From positions 65,782,001 to 65,846,000 of the forward strand of contig OX419757.1 in NCBI GenBank assembly GCA_948567375.1: a stretch of DNA of 64,000 bases, given 5' to 3'. The stretch is from Lunularia cruciata. Taxonomy: Eukaryota > Streptophyta > Marchantiopsida > Lunulariales > Lunulariaceae. The position numbers and the translations under genes were made by a program. The notes under the pieces are model-generated. The model was given only the letters and a program-made list of their open reading frames with translations. It was not told the DNA's origin and searched no databases. Positions within the stretch are counted from its first letter, which is position 1. The number at the start of each line of letters is the position of its first letter. Of the stretch, positions 24,901-36,933 are shown in pieces.

Positions 24901-25199
24901 ACCCTACAAGTCGGGTCTCACCGTTGAACTTCTGCTACTAAAGTTTTCCTCATAAAATGTTTACTAATGTTTTGCACTAAGAGCCACAATGTCAAGGCTT
25001 CTCTTAGCGATGATTTCTGTCATATAGCAGAGAAAACATTTGTGAATGGAAAAGCCAGTCACGTGGTCCAGAAAATGTAGAGTATATTTGGTACGTTCTA
25101 GATAGGATCGGTTAAAATCAATTCAGTTGTTCTGTAAGAACAACTCTTCCAAATTGAACTTCCATGCCTCACGTCGCACAGTTGCTTTTCCCCCAATCA
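21996..25199. other. AT-rich intergenic DNA
   Basis: Very A+T-rich from about 22080 to 23500 with no supportable gene. Short open frames on the minus strand at 23544-23834 and 24395-24730 show no domain, no splice context and no family resemblance. A small TCAG/CTGC-type simple repeat lies near 24040-24063. Confidence 0.4.
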
Positions 25200-25292
25200 A
25201 GATAAAATGGAGTTCAGTCGCATTTTACCTCTTATGTCTTATCCTTGATGGGGTATTCCCATCCTTCTCGTTATCCTACGCGGTCGCTTTTC
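25200..25292 (+). repeat. ~92-bp two-hairpin dispersed repeat, copy 2 (diverged)
   Basis: Contains CTTGATGGGGTATTCCCATC and ends CCTACGCGGTCGC. Its left part (AAAATGGAGTTCAGTCGCAT) is diverged from the GGGGCTTAGCCCC hairpin of other copies. Confidence 0.7.
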
Positions 25293-26125
25293 TATTGATC
25301 AAGCTCAGAGTTCTCTCTACTGTAATCTTTGGTGCAAATTGGGTCGACAGATATTTGGAGTTATAACTTCATGGTCCGATGATAGTCTCTTCCTTTTCCA
25401 TGAATGTTAACATCGGACGAAATGTTTGTCTAAGACTAAATGCGCATAAGCTTACAACCAGATGGAAATTAAAACCAGCGGTAATTGTTTGTAATTTTCC
25501 GCCTGTTAGTAGTACAAACTTTTCAGTTTAATGAACGAAAGTATTGATATTTTAAGACCCCAACAGTATGTATTGATGAAACTTGGCGGGACGTACATCC
25601 CGATGTTTTTGCAATTCAAAAACGCAGTGCCCACCAAACCAGCCGTGTACTGTATTAACCAGCACAGAGATCGTTGGATTCTTTCATTCCATTCACACGC
25701 ATTGGAGAGATCTCGAAAGCACCTAGTTCCCGGGACAGAAGATTCCTAGCATGTGCGAAAGTGATTACCTCTTAAGAATTTCCTACAATTATGTGCATCA
25801 GACGGATTCCGACCGCTTTACAGGAATTAGTTATAATTATACTGTACCCATCTCAGGGGGTGAGGGGATTTCAGCACTCCAAAACAACTACTGCAAGAAG
25901 GGTCCGGAGATTCAGGAGATATAAACCACGACGGTATGTATGAAGGTACATTCATGATCAAGAGACATGATGCTGAAGATTTTCTTGTGACTAGTCACGT
26001 CCCATGAGCGTTACCCACCAAATTTTCCACTCAGATGCCAAACTCCAAACAACATATACCAGTTACAGTTAGATGCACTTAAAGTAGCGACGCGCATAGG
26101 ATAACAAGAAGTTAGATGCAGTTTA

Positions 26126-26223
26126 AGGGGACAGGCGACTGGATAGAAAACACGAATGATGGGAAGACCCCATCATGCCAGGACGAGACAAAAAAGGTAA
26201 AATGACGCTAAGCCCCAATAGTA
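26126..26223 (-). repeat. ~92-bp two-hairpin dispersed repeat, copy 3
   Basis: Reverse orientation: begins GGCGACTGGATAGAAAACAC and includes GATGGGAAGACCCCATCATG, ending GCTAAGCCCC. Two more decayed derivatives follow at ~26280-26350 and ~26385-26445 (CCCGTCAAGCCATACAAAGA; GGTAAAATGGAGCTAAATCC). Confidence 0.75.
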
Positions 26224-26894
26224 TCGGAACGAGAGATCTGCCCTACTGATCCTAAGACAGTTTAAGTGGTGACACGCATATGATAACAGGAAGGATCCCC
26301 GTCAAGACCCCGTCAAGCCATACAAAGATAAAACCTAAGAGGTAAGTGGGATTTAGCATAAAAAAATGGAGGAAAAGACTCCAAACCCTACAAGGATAAA
26401 ATCTTAGAGGTAAAATGGAGCTAAATCCCAATAGCATCGGGATAAGAAATCTATCCTCCTGCATCTAGTATGTATTGACTTTCATATTCTTATTCTCCGA
26501 TGAAAATTTCTTTTCAGACTGAGTAGAAACTTGATACTTCTACTTCACTATGCAAACCAATGGACTCTAGCTTAAGCACCACGGAACTCAACGCCAACTG
26601 CAAAGGACTACGGTATATCGAACTCCGAGTCGGACTAGCTAGTTTTGAACGGCTCAACAATTGCTCCTCAGACACATCATATGCATCACATGCACATTAC
26701 GGTGCCTGAGTTACTCATGTGAGCGAGTTGATCCTCCGGTAATGCAATAGTGATAGTACATATCACAGAACCGAACACAAAGATCTTTGCTGAAGTGTGA
26801 GTGTTTTTTGCCTGTTAGCTCTGAAGAGAAGTTTACCCGCTGATGGACAGTTTATGTGCGGTCTCTGAGCTTACAGTTTGACTTGCATCAAACA

Positions 26895-28774
26895 TCAAGT
26901 GTTCGGAGAGAACATGCCCCAGTTTTCCTCAGTACCAGGGACCATTCTGCTCCACTCACTTGAGGAGTGATCATAAATGAACATAGACAGGTAACAGTCA
27001 TCTGAAGTATGGGAGTTTGCGGCATACCAGAATTTAGGGTATGATCTATGATGTTTGTGTGTGTATCATTCCCGCAGTGTTTGGAGAACTGCAGCTCCTG
27101 CAGCTGCTGGCCATCGGATCTCACGTACTGCCAACCCAAACTCGTCATACTGAGATTGAATGCAGCACTAAACATAGCCTAAAATGCGTTGGAGAGGTTG
27201 TAAGTAGGGAAAGTTAACCAGGCCACCATGTCTATGAAGTGTGGCGTCGTCTTTGTGAATATTGCTGCAGCATAATCGTGGAGACAGTACTCTTTGTTGC
27301 ATATGGATGCATATGCATGGGCGTTGTATCTGATCAGAACACATGACAGGACGTGATTTTTTCCATCAGTTAATAAATTAGGATAGAAATCCAAACTCCT
27401 GGCTGCTAACTAGTGATTATAACTCCGAAAAATACAGCAATTATGTATATAGTGAAATTTGACCTGCCATGAATATATATTTTGCTGAAACCATAGAAGG
27501 ATAGTGAAAAAAGAGATGGAATATAAAACTTCATGATCTACGTGGACAGAATTGAACTAGATTGAATTTTACACATCTCCAGATTGGCCAGAAAAGAACT
27601 TACGGATGTACGCTAGAGTAGGTTGTCGATGCAAGAGATTGAGTAAACTTCAGCAGGAGATACATGCAGTCCCATTGTTCAAAAGAGCCAGCCCTTGGGA
27701 ACAAGGACCAGTCAACAATGTCTCCACGAACAGATCTAGAGCTGGATGCAACCACTTTGATACTGTCGTCTAGACCAAGATCATACAGTGTGTCATAGAC
27801 AATCGACGTATCATTGATGGCTGGTACGACATGGTGTCCATGTCCATACTGATCAATAGTACCTATACACAGTTGCGATATTTCATCTACATTCTCCACC
27901 GGTATGTGCTCTATGCTGGTATCCGAATATACCTCAACCCACATATCTGGACACAGAAATTTAAACAAAGAACAAACCAACTTCATGAAAAAACCGATAT
28001 ATGTACATAATATGGATGTACAGTGTAGTAAGTCGTTACCGTTATCACGTGGACAGTTTCAGAACTAGAGCAATTACTACTTCACTATCGAACTATATTT
28101 GATCCAACAACGAATATGCAATGTGAACATATCTGCAGAGAATACTACTAACGTGGAACTGGAGTATCTGCCCGGCTTTATTCCATTTTACAAAATTGAA
28201 TGATTGAATAATTATCACATACCTCTTTCAGCAGCATGATACGTGTGTGATATGAGGTCAGAGATCTGAATATCAACTACCACTTCATATTCAGTACTAT
28301 CTGGACCGGCAAGAACTTGCGTAATAGTGTCACAAATTCCCACAGCTCCAGCGTGCAGGTCATCCGTGAGTAATCTGAAGCTTTTGATTATCGGTAGATC
28401 ACTGCATACTCTCAGAAGCTCCCTTGCCAAAGAATCAGCTGCATACAGGTGTGAATAGCTTTATCAATGTAAACTTCACACACATCACTCTGAGAACCTA
28501 AATTGTATTTCCAACAGTAGATGAGTCCATCTTCAGGTTTTCAACGTTATTTGTGATCTCTTATTACTTGAACGGTAACAAAACAGACTTCAAAAGATAA
28601 GGTCAAGCTACTACAGATTCCGAAATCGAACCAAGGGGAAGTAGCAAAGCTGCATGAACTGGAACATGCATGAATGAATTGCTGCTTACCTGAAGCCAAT
28701 GTTGCCCATATCATCAGCCAAAAGCCTCCCGTCTTCACCAGACGCCGCAGACAGATATTCTCCCTCCCGTCCAT
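26895..28774 (-). CDS. GH17-like secreted protein, probably non-catalytic, one frame break near the 3' end
   Basis: GH17 proteins are (beta/alpha)8 endo-1,3-beta-glucanases and relatives acting on cell-wall callose. Four minus-strand exons: 28774-28690, 28438-28223, 27946-27604, 27329-26895. The start at 28774 gives a signal peptide (basic MDGREN...RRLVK, then TGGFWLMIWATLASA). Family-like text: VVVDIQISDL, VVPAIN...TLYDLGLDDSIKVVASS, FPRAGSF, LLLKFTQ, NAHAYAS, DYAAAIFT, NLSNAFQAMFSAAF, NIIDHTLNSGMP, and a C-terminal YLSMFIYD...ENWGMF. The last block is one frame off from NIIDHTLNSGMP, so one base seems lost near 27015; the uncorrected frame stops at 26888. Expected length ~359 residues fits GH17. 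The VGNE and ETGW glutamates appear replaced (VENVDE; TSLGW). Divergence is large, so the assignment is tentative. Confidence 0.55.
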
Positions 28775-29300
28775 GAGGTACAAAAGGGGATTCGAATTGA
28801 CCATGCTTGGTCTGAGTGGTCTAAAGGACCACCAGATACAGACACAAGAGGACATGATGGCCTTCTCGGGGTTGGTAGCGATAGAGCTTTATAGAACAGC
28901 AGCTCTGGAGGATTGAGTTTGTTCATGCAGATGACCATCTATATTAACTGGACCAGAGTCAACTGGGTTTGTCAACAAGATGTCCTCGTCAATTATGGAA
29001 AATGAACACGGGGTTGCAGATCCTCCTCGGAATATATGATTCCCCCTGGCAGATTTGCAAAGAAAACGTCACCCTGATAGAAGGAACTTGCGAGGAGTAC
29101 AGAGAAATTACTTAGAAAGGATGAATATTGCTCGAGATGGGAAACATTTAGCTGTTTATGTTTTTGGAGCCAACCCCTACAGTGATCGGTTTCTGTAGCC
29201 CAAGCCACGTATTCCGGGCACAAAAGCAGCAATCGTGCTGAAGCACATTTGTCTTTTTCGGCGGCAGATCGGTTTGATCGGGGGAGCATGTCGTGCGGTG
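28775..29300 (-). other. 5' region of the GH17-like gene
   Basis: A 98-codon open frame (28993-29289, minus) starts MLPRSNRSAAEKDKC and ends in LQPRVHFP. I see no domain and no junction joining it in phase to the GH17-like exon 1. It may be 5' UTR or chance. Confidence 0.3.
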
Positions 29301-31159
29301 GGTGCTAGCAGCAAGAGGCAAAGGTGCTAATTTTTTTTTTTCACGTTCTTAGAGGCAGTTGTGACGTTGTGCATTTCTACAATCTGACTGCATAACCTAA
29401 CTGCTCCAATTTTACGCTCAAGGTAAGCTTGGTCGGTAACTACAAAGTTACAAACAAATCAGATATTCTGCAAGAGAAAATGAACGTTAAGTTCAACTCA
29501 AATTCAAACTTTCACGCTCTTTATTTTCTCGTCTGCACAGCAATGTAGTGGGTTTAAGCCATCTTGAACCTGTGTATGGATCCCAAGATGCTCAATGCCA
29601 TATCATTTTGAACTGGAGATTCTGTTAGATGAGGGCCCGGGCAGACCCATAGCGTACAGGATGATAATCAATCTAAACCTTCAAAGTCCTTAAACTTTGG
29701 CGCAGAGACTGATCAGAAAGCCCTTGAAGAGATGAAGAGAAGTACAGCCAAAATTCAGATAACTGAATTGAATTATCTTTCCATTATCTAATCCTCGCAG
29801 TTGAACACCATAATTACTGCAGTCGGCGACCAGCGGCGTCTTCCTCGGCTTGGCAAACGCTTGTTACGCATGTAGCAAACACGATCATTGCACGCCAGAT
29901 CAGATTTATGTGGATCTGCCATGGCACCCGTGACGTTCGCAACTGGACCTTGGTAGCTCAACAAAGCAGCTTCATCCCAGGCATCAAGTTGACTTTCCCG
30001 TTATAATCCTCTTTACTTTGTCCTCAAACGCGTACGCGGTGAAGTAGGTGCCCTCAGGTCACGAAGTTCATGAGAATAACAGCTTGCACCTATTTAGGCA
30101 CTACACTTCTTGTCGAAGTGGAAGCGGGTCCTTCAAAGCGCATGTAGTTCCCTCCTCCTAAGCACTTAGATCTGTGCACATGCGCACAATCAACAACAAC
30201 AGAAACATGCCACGGTTAATTTCTCTCTCTGTAGGCAACTGGGCATGGGGTTATCGAAATCAGTGCCAAACCGTGGCCCAACATGCTCATGTTCATTACT
30301 CCTAGGTTAAAACTTAAACATCTGAGTTCAAGATCCGACTCTTGTATCGGGAACATAATCACCTATTACCTCAGTCCAAGAATCTGAACTGACGCAGAGA
30401 CGGGCGCACAGCTGATCGCAGGCGTACCAAACCCGGCATGGTAACAAAGAGTTCGAGGATAAGCAAGCACGCACTCGTTCCACTCTATTAGTTCGGCTAC
30501 ATTGCGGGTGTCAAATCATCTCTAAGCTAAAGCATCAAATGACTCAGTCGCTATTTATAATCTCGGAAACAGTGGTTACGAGAAGTTCCACTTACTTCCA
30601 GGATAGAACGGGATAGAAGAATATGCAGGCCGACGGCGACTCAGAAAGTAAGCTCACATACCATCGGTATGCATCGACACCTGCAGACGACGTACTTACC
30701 ACTGTTAGAGCATAGTCCGACCGCTTTCAATGCTATTCAGAAGAGAGATCAGTTCAGTAGCCCTCTGACTAGTTTAACCGAAGAAACGGCTTCCTCACGT
30801 TCGTCTGACACCAGATTCACTTCGTCATAGAAGAGTGGAAGGATGTCAAAACTCGAGACTCCTTCAGGATTTCTGGTTCGGTTTGTGGAGGAGGAAGAAA
30901 TTATCAAGGACAGCAGATCAAATTATACAGTACTGCATGGTACCCGTATCCAAGCTAGTAGATGAGCCGTTTCAGTTTGCTGCTAAACTGCTTATCGAAG
31001 GGCCCGCGTGTGGGGTCCCTGGAATGTGTCCACTCATTTCATGAACCGACAAGAGAAAAGCCTTATCGTACTTTGCAGACTCGACAATGTCTCCGTCAGC
31101 CTGATCACATATCAAAGTGATGTCCGAATGTGACCTGAAATCTAGTTAAAAATTAAAAA
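29301..31159. other. Intergenic DNA, nothing recognised
   Basis: No domain, RNA gene or repeat family was recognised on either strand. Open frames are short and lack splice or codon support. Confidence 0.4.
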
Positions 31160-31257
31160 GAGGAAAGGGCGACCGCGTAGAAAACACGAAGGATGGGAAG
31201 ACCCCATCAAGCCGTACTAGGGTGAGACCAAATAGATAAAAATGGGGCTAAGCCCCT
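31160..31257 (-). repeat. ~92-bp two-hairpin dispersed repeat, copy 4
   Basis: Reverse orientation and well preserved: begins GGGCGACCGCGTAGAAAACA, contains GGATGGGAAGACCCCATCAA, and ends in GGGGCTAAGCCCC. Confidence 0.8.
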
Positions 31258-31785
31258 CGTTAAAAAATACAACTAAACTTTCTCCCCATATCATTTGTAG
31301 AATATTAAGTACAGCCATAACCTTGTGGCTGGACCTCAAAGACCAGACTCGCCTGCTAAGCGCAAACACCATTCAGATAAATTATATGCAGAAGTACTGC
31401 GAATTTTCTGATTTACTGTAGAATTATATGCTCGTACACAGAAGATCATGCCGTTGATTTTGTGGACCTGTCAAAGTAAATAGAGGACAGCCTCGCTATG
31501 ATGTCCACCCAAACTGCAAGGTACGGGTTGCCATTAAACGGAATCTGGAGACACCATTGTCGAGGTACAAAGTTCACGACCACATCAGGGAAGCTGCCAA
31601 AGGCCTAAGGTGGGTTCTGTCACCAACGTAATTTGAATAGTTTGGTGTCTTAGAAACAGAATCTTATTGAGGTGGAACGCGCTGAAGTTGGGCCAGAGTT
31701 AACGTAAAAACGTCATGGATTTTGCTGGAAAAGGTACATCAACCTGTGGTCGATTGAAAGCACACGTGAAGAAGGGTCCGGTATC

Positions 31786-32298
31786 TTGCGAGGAGAATTT
31801 GAAGCCAGCCATTCAAATTACGTACGATTAGGTTTAAAAGATTCCTGCTACATTGTTGCTGCTCAATTGCACGTACAGGATCACCTCATGGTCTTTGAGC
31901 CGACGGACAGATTTCACTTGGCACCCCTTCAATGTCTCGCAATGCAAGGAGCTTGTACATTTTACGAGCCGTCGGACAAGGTTCACTTGTTAATTACCAT
32001 CAATGGTTCTCCCCAGCGTCGTGTACCATTCTACCGAACAGAAGATGAGACTGCCAGTACAGTAGCTTGCCCAGCCCACTTCCAGTACCGCATAAAAAGA
32101 TGCTCGATGTCTTTGAGTCTCTCTGCCATGCAGGTAGTACCCTACTACTGTGTCATGACTGGATACTTCAGCTCGTGTCATGAGAATACCGGAGGAGCTA
32201 ATAATGAATCCAAAGAAAGTACGAGCTCTGAAGTTCACTCCAATCATCAATTTTGTCGTTTCCCGCAATTGCCTCGCCCTGAACTTTCACATGTTTGA
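31786..32298 (+). other. Longest open frame of the 29-38 kb region, unassigned
   Basis: A 170-codon frame (start given by a non-ATG-dependent prediction; no strong start context). I do not recognise a family. It contains an internal near-repeat, VFEPTDRFHL and FYEPSDKVHL, encoded by a related pair of DNA segments about 80 bp apart. No introns, signal peptide or membrane segments are evident. It may be chance or a relic. Confidence 0.2.
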
Positions 32299-32446
32299 GG
32301 CCTTCAAATCCAACATGTCAAGCCCACTACACGCAAACGTTGTACTGTAACGTGAGAACGAGATTTGCTGTAATTTGGGCCTCAGAGTGGAATGAATGTC
32401 CCGAATTCATGTAAATGCTCCACTCTTCAACTCCCGTAACTAAGGG

Positions 32447-32530
32447 GTTAGCCCCGTTTTGGTATTGCTTGTACGGCTTGATGGGTTTCCCACTCTCTAG
32501 TCCTCTTTGCTATCCTAGGCATGTCTTTGA
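32447..32530 (+). repeat. ~92-bp two-hairpin dispersed repeat, copy 5 (diverged)
   Basis: Contains GGGGTTAGCCCC, then GTACGGCTTGATGGG, and a decayed right end (TATCCTAGG) instead of the CCTACGCGGTCGC terminus. Confidence 0.65.
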
Positions 32531-34182
32531 CATTTACCGCATTAGAAAAAGGGGTCAGGGACCTGGCCATTCACGTTGACTGGACCCTTTACGCTTTACA
32601 CTTTAAGGTCATGTATTTCCGCTTCTAACTGGAGTCTACCAGCACTCGTTGAACAATGATTCTAACGACGAATTCCAAGCTGTCTAGCATCAACTTTCCA
32701 ACTTTTCACCCCTCAATTTCCATGGAGAGTACGTCTTCTGCTTTTCTTACAAGAGATGAGATGCGTATATTTGACCTCCTGTCTTCAATTTGTACGCATG
32801 GTTCATTCACGGAGGTACAAGCAACCATCGACAGCACTACAACTTACTGCGGCTTCTATTTTCATTTCCTTTGCACTTTTGAACTATAACGGAGTTACTC
32901 AGCGAGATTAGGTCTCTTTAATCTCGCTAGAATCTAAAATCTCATTTGGACTCACTCGTATGGATGTCCACCTTTTAGCTCTTTTGAATTTGTCGCCTTG
33001 GCTGGAAAGGACATGTTGTACCAATCATAACATCTCGACTTTGAGTGGAAAGGACGCTACTTCTTGTGGCCTTAATTTAGATCATCAAACTCGACCCAAG
33101 ACAGAGTGAAACCAACCTTCATGTCAAAAGATGTTGATCAATCCGACGAACATCAAAACGGGAATTGAGAACTGGTGAAGAAGTTCCAGTGATGCATTCA
33201 TCTTAAGGTGGTAAAGTACAGAAGTCTTAGTAGCAACCAAGATCCAAATTCCTCTCCGGCACAGATCACGATGATCAACAATGACGCGAGAATTTAGCCG
33301 GAATTTGCTTTGTCAGCACAAAGCAAATCCAATCAGGGATGGCAAACAGTAGTGTGCACAAGTGACCAGTGTTCTAGCTACATGACATTCAGTTTGTGCA
33401 TATTCAAACAAAATGAAGTGTTTCCACTATAGCACTGGTTGTATGCAACTGGTTTGCTAGACTGTCAATGACATGTACTTAACCTTGGTACCAGTTTATG
33501 GGTGATTCTATGGAACTACGATGAATAATGGAATCCGGCAACAATTTTAGCTGAAGTGATGATTCATCTCCATCAAATAATCAGTTAGGCTAGCCATGTG
33601 AAAAGCATGAGCAGCAGCACGTCGTAGAGCTTGCCGATCTGTCGTCTGTAAGTGAAAATGTCGCACAGAAAATTGATTACTTCCAATTTGTCAAAGACTC
33701 ATGATCATGTCAGAACGGAAAGAGGTCAGTGAAACCCACGGGAAAGGTGGTCAGCACATCGTCAAAAATCAATCGTGTCCAGATATTATGAGTACTAGTC
33801 CTTTCTTGAATACATGTGGGGAGTACAACCGCATAAAGAAGAAACCATGATCTTTAATTTCAAAACGCAAGTTACATACATTAGCGCAGGAAAATTCAAA
33901 GTCTTACGAACCTGGGATGACGAGAGTACTTCGAGATGAAGTCGATTGATATGGGTGATACTAAGGGGAATTATCCACATGATGAAGTTACTATATCACA
34001 TCCTCCTCAATTCGATCGTGAAGGAGATGATCTGGTGTAGTTCGGAGCATGCAGCTGACATTCTTCTCTATGACCCTGACCTCAAAGTTGAGACTGGCAT
34101 GTTTTGGAACTGATTTAAAGAAACCAGTCATGTTAGAGAAAGGAGCTTAAGCTACGAGTAGTGAATAGAGCGCAAGTGAACT
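32531..34182. other. Intergenic DNA, nothing recognised
   Basis: No supportable gene. Short frames at 32656-32889 (+) and 33795-33980 (-) show no family signature; the latter could be an exon continuing the minus-strand candidate at 34183-34533, but phase and homology are unproven. Confidence 0.3.
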
Positions 34183-34533
34183 TTAGTAAACAAAGAAGAC
34201 ATTTACAATACCAGTTCCTGAGAAGTTTGCATCGATTGTATCGATACTTAGAGGCACCGCAATCAATCGGACCCTCGTCACCTCATTAACAACTCTTTCA
34301 TGTTGAGTTTCATCCTTACTGTCATCGTCCTCCTGCAGCGTCTGCTGATGACCAAGTTGACGGAGCTGCATCCTGTAGCTCACAACTCTGGCGCGTGCCT
34401 GTCGAGCGACTCCCATTGTCACACTCAGCAACAAAGCAAAGAGGAAGAGTAGAAATCTTAGCAGCAATCTCCATATATGCCCATTCATATATCTAAATGC
34501 ACGCTCTACCGGCATCCATTGACCACGCAGCAT
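34183..34533 (-). CDS. Candidate exon of an unrecognised single-pass membrane protein
   Basis: The minus-strand frame has one convincing hydrophobic segment, WRLLLRFLLFLFALLLSVTM, followed by a basic stretch (ARQARARVVSYRM) and an acidic, polar tail (EDDDSKDETQHE). It ends near NFSGTG at a possible GT donor (about 34205). This layout resembles a membrane anchor followed by a cytosolic linker. No homologue is recognised, and both ends are uncertain. Confidence 0.25.
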   Translation of the reverse strand: MLRGQWMPVERAFRYMNGHIWRLLLRFLLFLFALLLSVTMGVARQARARVVSYRMQLRQLGHQQTLQEDDDSKDETQHERVVNEVTRVRLIAVPLSIDTIDANFSGTGIVNVFFVY

Positions 34534-36606
34534 TGAGCCAGGAATGATCCAGATGTATTAGATATCCACGATACCAACCACTTCAGGAAAACTGATGATT
34601 GAACGGATTCAAAATTTTGCAGTGCAAACAGGAAGCTGATGATCGCAGGTTGAGGCGGATGTAGATATACTGTTGGAGGCAGACAACTACACGTTTGTGT
34701 GGGTTCACAATGAGCTGTTCCTTCTTTTATCTCCCCATTCTCAGGAGTATAGATCCATAAAAACCTCTCAAAGTACATAATTTTCGATAGCTACATTCCT
34801 CTGATCTTCAGTAGCTTGGGACGCCCCCACTGTTTGCTTTCAACCTTGTTCGCATCCAAATTTAGGTCAAATCCTTTATAAGAGCAAACTGTCGGTTTAA
34901 ATAATCTTGCTCGTCTAAAATTGCTTAAATTTTTTTTCCTACTCTTTGATTCAGTAGAAAATAATGCTTAGTGGCCTATTTCTGCAGGTCATTCGACAGG
35001 TAGTGTGGAAATGGCCATGCGGTCAGTCACCTCTTCGTTTGGAACGTTTTCTTGACAATCAAACTGCATACTTGTCTTGACACACTTCAGATGCAGTCCT
35101 TTAAAAGCTCACCTTTCTCCCAAACAAGCATCTCGCCTTGAGCTCAACTTCAAGGTTTAGGGTTCTTCAAACTGTAGACTCTTGTTAGTGAACGTCCTGT
35201 CGGTTAAAACACGTGGAGATTCGATAGGAAGTCCATTCGACCAGTTGTTTCTGTTAATACAGTGACAGGCCTGCTTGTAATCAGTCAACCACATGATTTT
35301 TGCACGTTCACCTTGCAATGTGCGTACTGTATCAAATGAGTGTCAAGTGGATCATTTTCGTACCATTTTCTATCACGCAGCTCTATGATGTAACATTAAC
35401 GTGTATCTAGGTTCGACAAATCTCATCTGTTTGTCCTCTTTCACGGGATCTTAAGATTGCAAGAAGTTGAAGGTCTGCCAAACTTCTCGATTCATTCGTC
35501 AGCAGTGGGATTGTGGAATAAATAACGTCGTTCAGAGTATACAGGAGTCAGAAAACAGGTGCCATCCATGTAAGCACATCAGACGGTACCTTCAATCTTC
35601 AAATGGAGAGTTAGTTTGATACTTTAACTTTCCAGTTTATGAAACTATCCGCAAGTATTAACGGGCATTAAGCTAGGTAAGCTGACGGATCCAGACTCCG
35701 GAATCAATAATGTCACATGTCATGGCACGAGGCCTTTCATCCTGGGCCCCATGAGATAATTAGCTCAATCAACCTTTGATCACCTTACCATGCATGAGAT
35801 TTGTGCCTCATCAAAGTTCACAATCCCTGCGCATTCAGAAGTACAGCTCGATCTCTTAACAGAGACGTTCTACTCAATACATTTTCTATCTTCACGCTGA
35901 AATTTGCAAATGGTGAACTTGATTGCTTCATTTTTATATCTCATCAGACAACGGTCCTTGCTACTGACTGCTGACATCAGATAATATCAATTCTAAGTAC
36001 CCCACTGTTCATATTATGTTTGAGGATCATAGTGGGGGAGAATTCAACACGACTCTCTTTGAAGTCAAATCACGCTTTGAGACCTGACATCTGATATCGT
36101 TTGCTTTGGGATAGCGATGTAAATAGCCCTAAGAAGTACCACGGTAGTCTAAGGTTTCATAGTTGATTCGCGAATGAATCTTCCTCCGCTTGCTTTTGTC
36201 TTGCCGTGCTAGACTCGGCTGCCTCTCCATCTGAAAAGTTGGGAATAAGTACAGCATTCGCAGGCCATGAGCGGAGACTCTGTTGAGAACCTGTTATCTA
36301 ATGTTACGAGTTGCATGATTAGTCATCGACCAACAACACTAGCTTGCAGTTACAACTCAAGTTCAGTTTATTAACTTAAGTTATCTCCGTTTCTGCGTGT
36401 CTATTGTACGTGTGCATCAGTTTCTATCGGCAGTTGCACTGTTGCAAACCTGTCCCCACGGTAGTGAAGGTCGTGACTTTGTTTAGACTAAAACTGTTAG
36501 AGTCAATCAGTGTACTACTGTAAGTTAACTAGATTGGTGGATTTTGCCCGGTCAAGGAGAGACTATCTAGATACGATGACTTACACTTCACTTCACTTCA
36601 ATTCAC
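34534..36606. other. Intergenic DNA, nothing recognised
   Basis: No gene, RNA or repeat family seen. The open frame at 34506-34778 (-) has no recognisable domain. Confidence 0.35.
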
Positions 36607-36933
36607 TTGAGAATGTGCCATCCAGTACTACTTCATATTTTCCCTCCTCTTGCTGTCCAGATCGTCATCACTGCACGCCGTGATCACCTCTTGAATGTCA
36701 TGCAACCAAGGACAAGTGAACCAGTTGTTGCTGGGGGGATGAACGGTGAAGAGTATCACTTTGAATACTCTCCAGACCGGCGAATAGACGTGGATTCCTT
36801 CTCTGTTATGATTATGTCTCTCAGGATGGGACGAGAGGCTTTCTTTATTGTTGACGTTGGTCAATTGTACCGCCACTCTCAGCAGAAATGGTCTAAGAGG
36901 AAAATGGGCAGCAAGAGCATTCAAAGTATATAA
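36607..36933 (+). pseudogene. Possible group IV decarboxylase (ornithine decarboxylase-like) N-terminal fragment
   Basis: The segment GREAFFIVDVGQLYRHSQQK, preceded by RIDVDSFSVMIMSLRM, resembles the start of the ODC-type barrel, where FFVxDLGxVxxxxxxW precedes the PFYAVKCN block. Here that second block (the PLP lysine) is not found downstream in any frame before the stop at 36931. The frame could instead end at a GT donor near 36927. This is weak evidence by eye: an isolated fragment or chance similarity. Confidence 0.25.

Noticed and set aside
28993-29289. Upstream frame as exon 1 of the GH17-like gene
   Set aside because: It ends in a stop and no donor joins it in phase to 28774-28690, which already has a start codon and signal peptide.
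31160-31257. Hammerhead-type retrozyme as the nature of the 92-bp repeat
   Set aside because: The two hairpins suggested a ribozyme, but the conserved CUGAUGA and GAAA core words of the hammerhead are absent.
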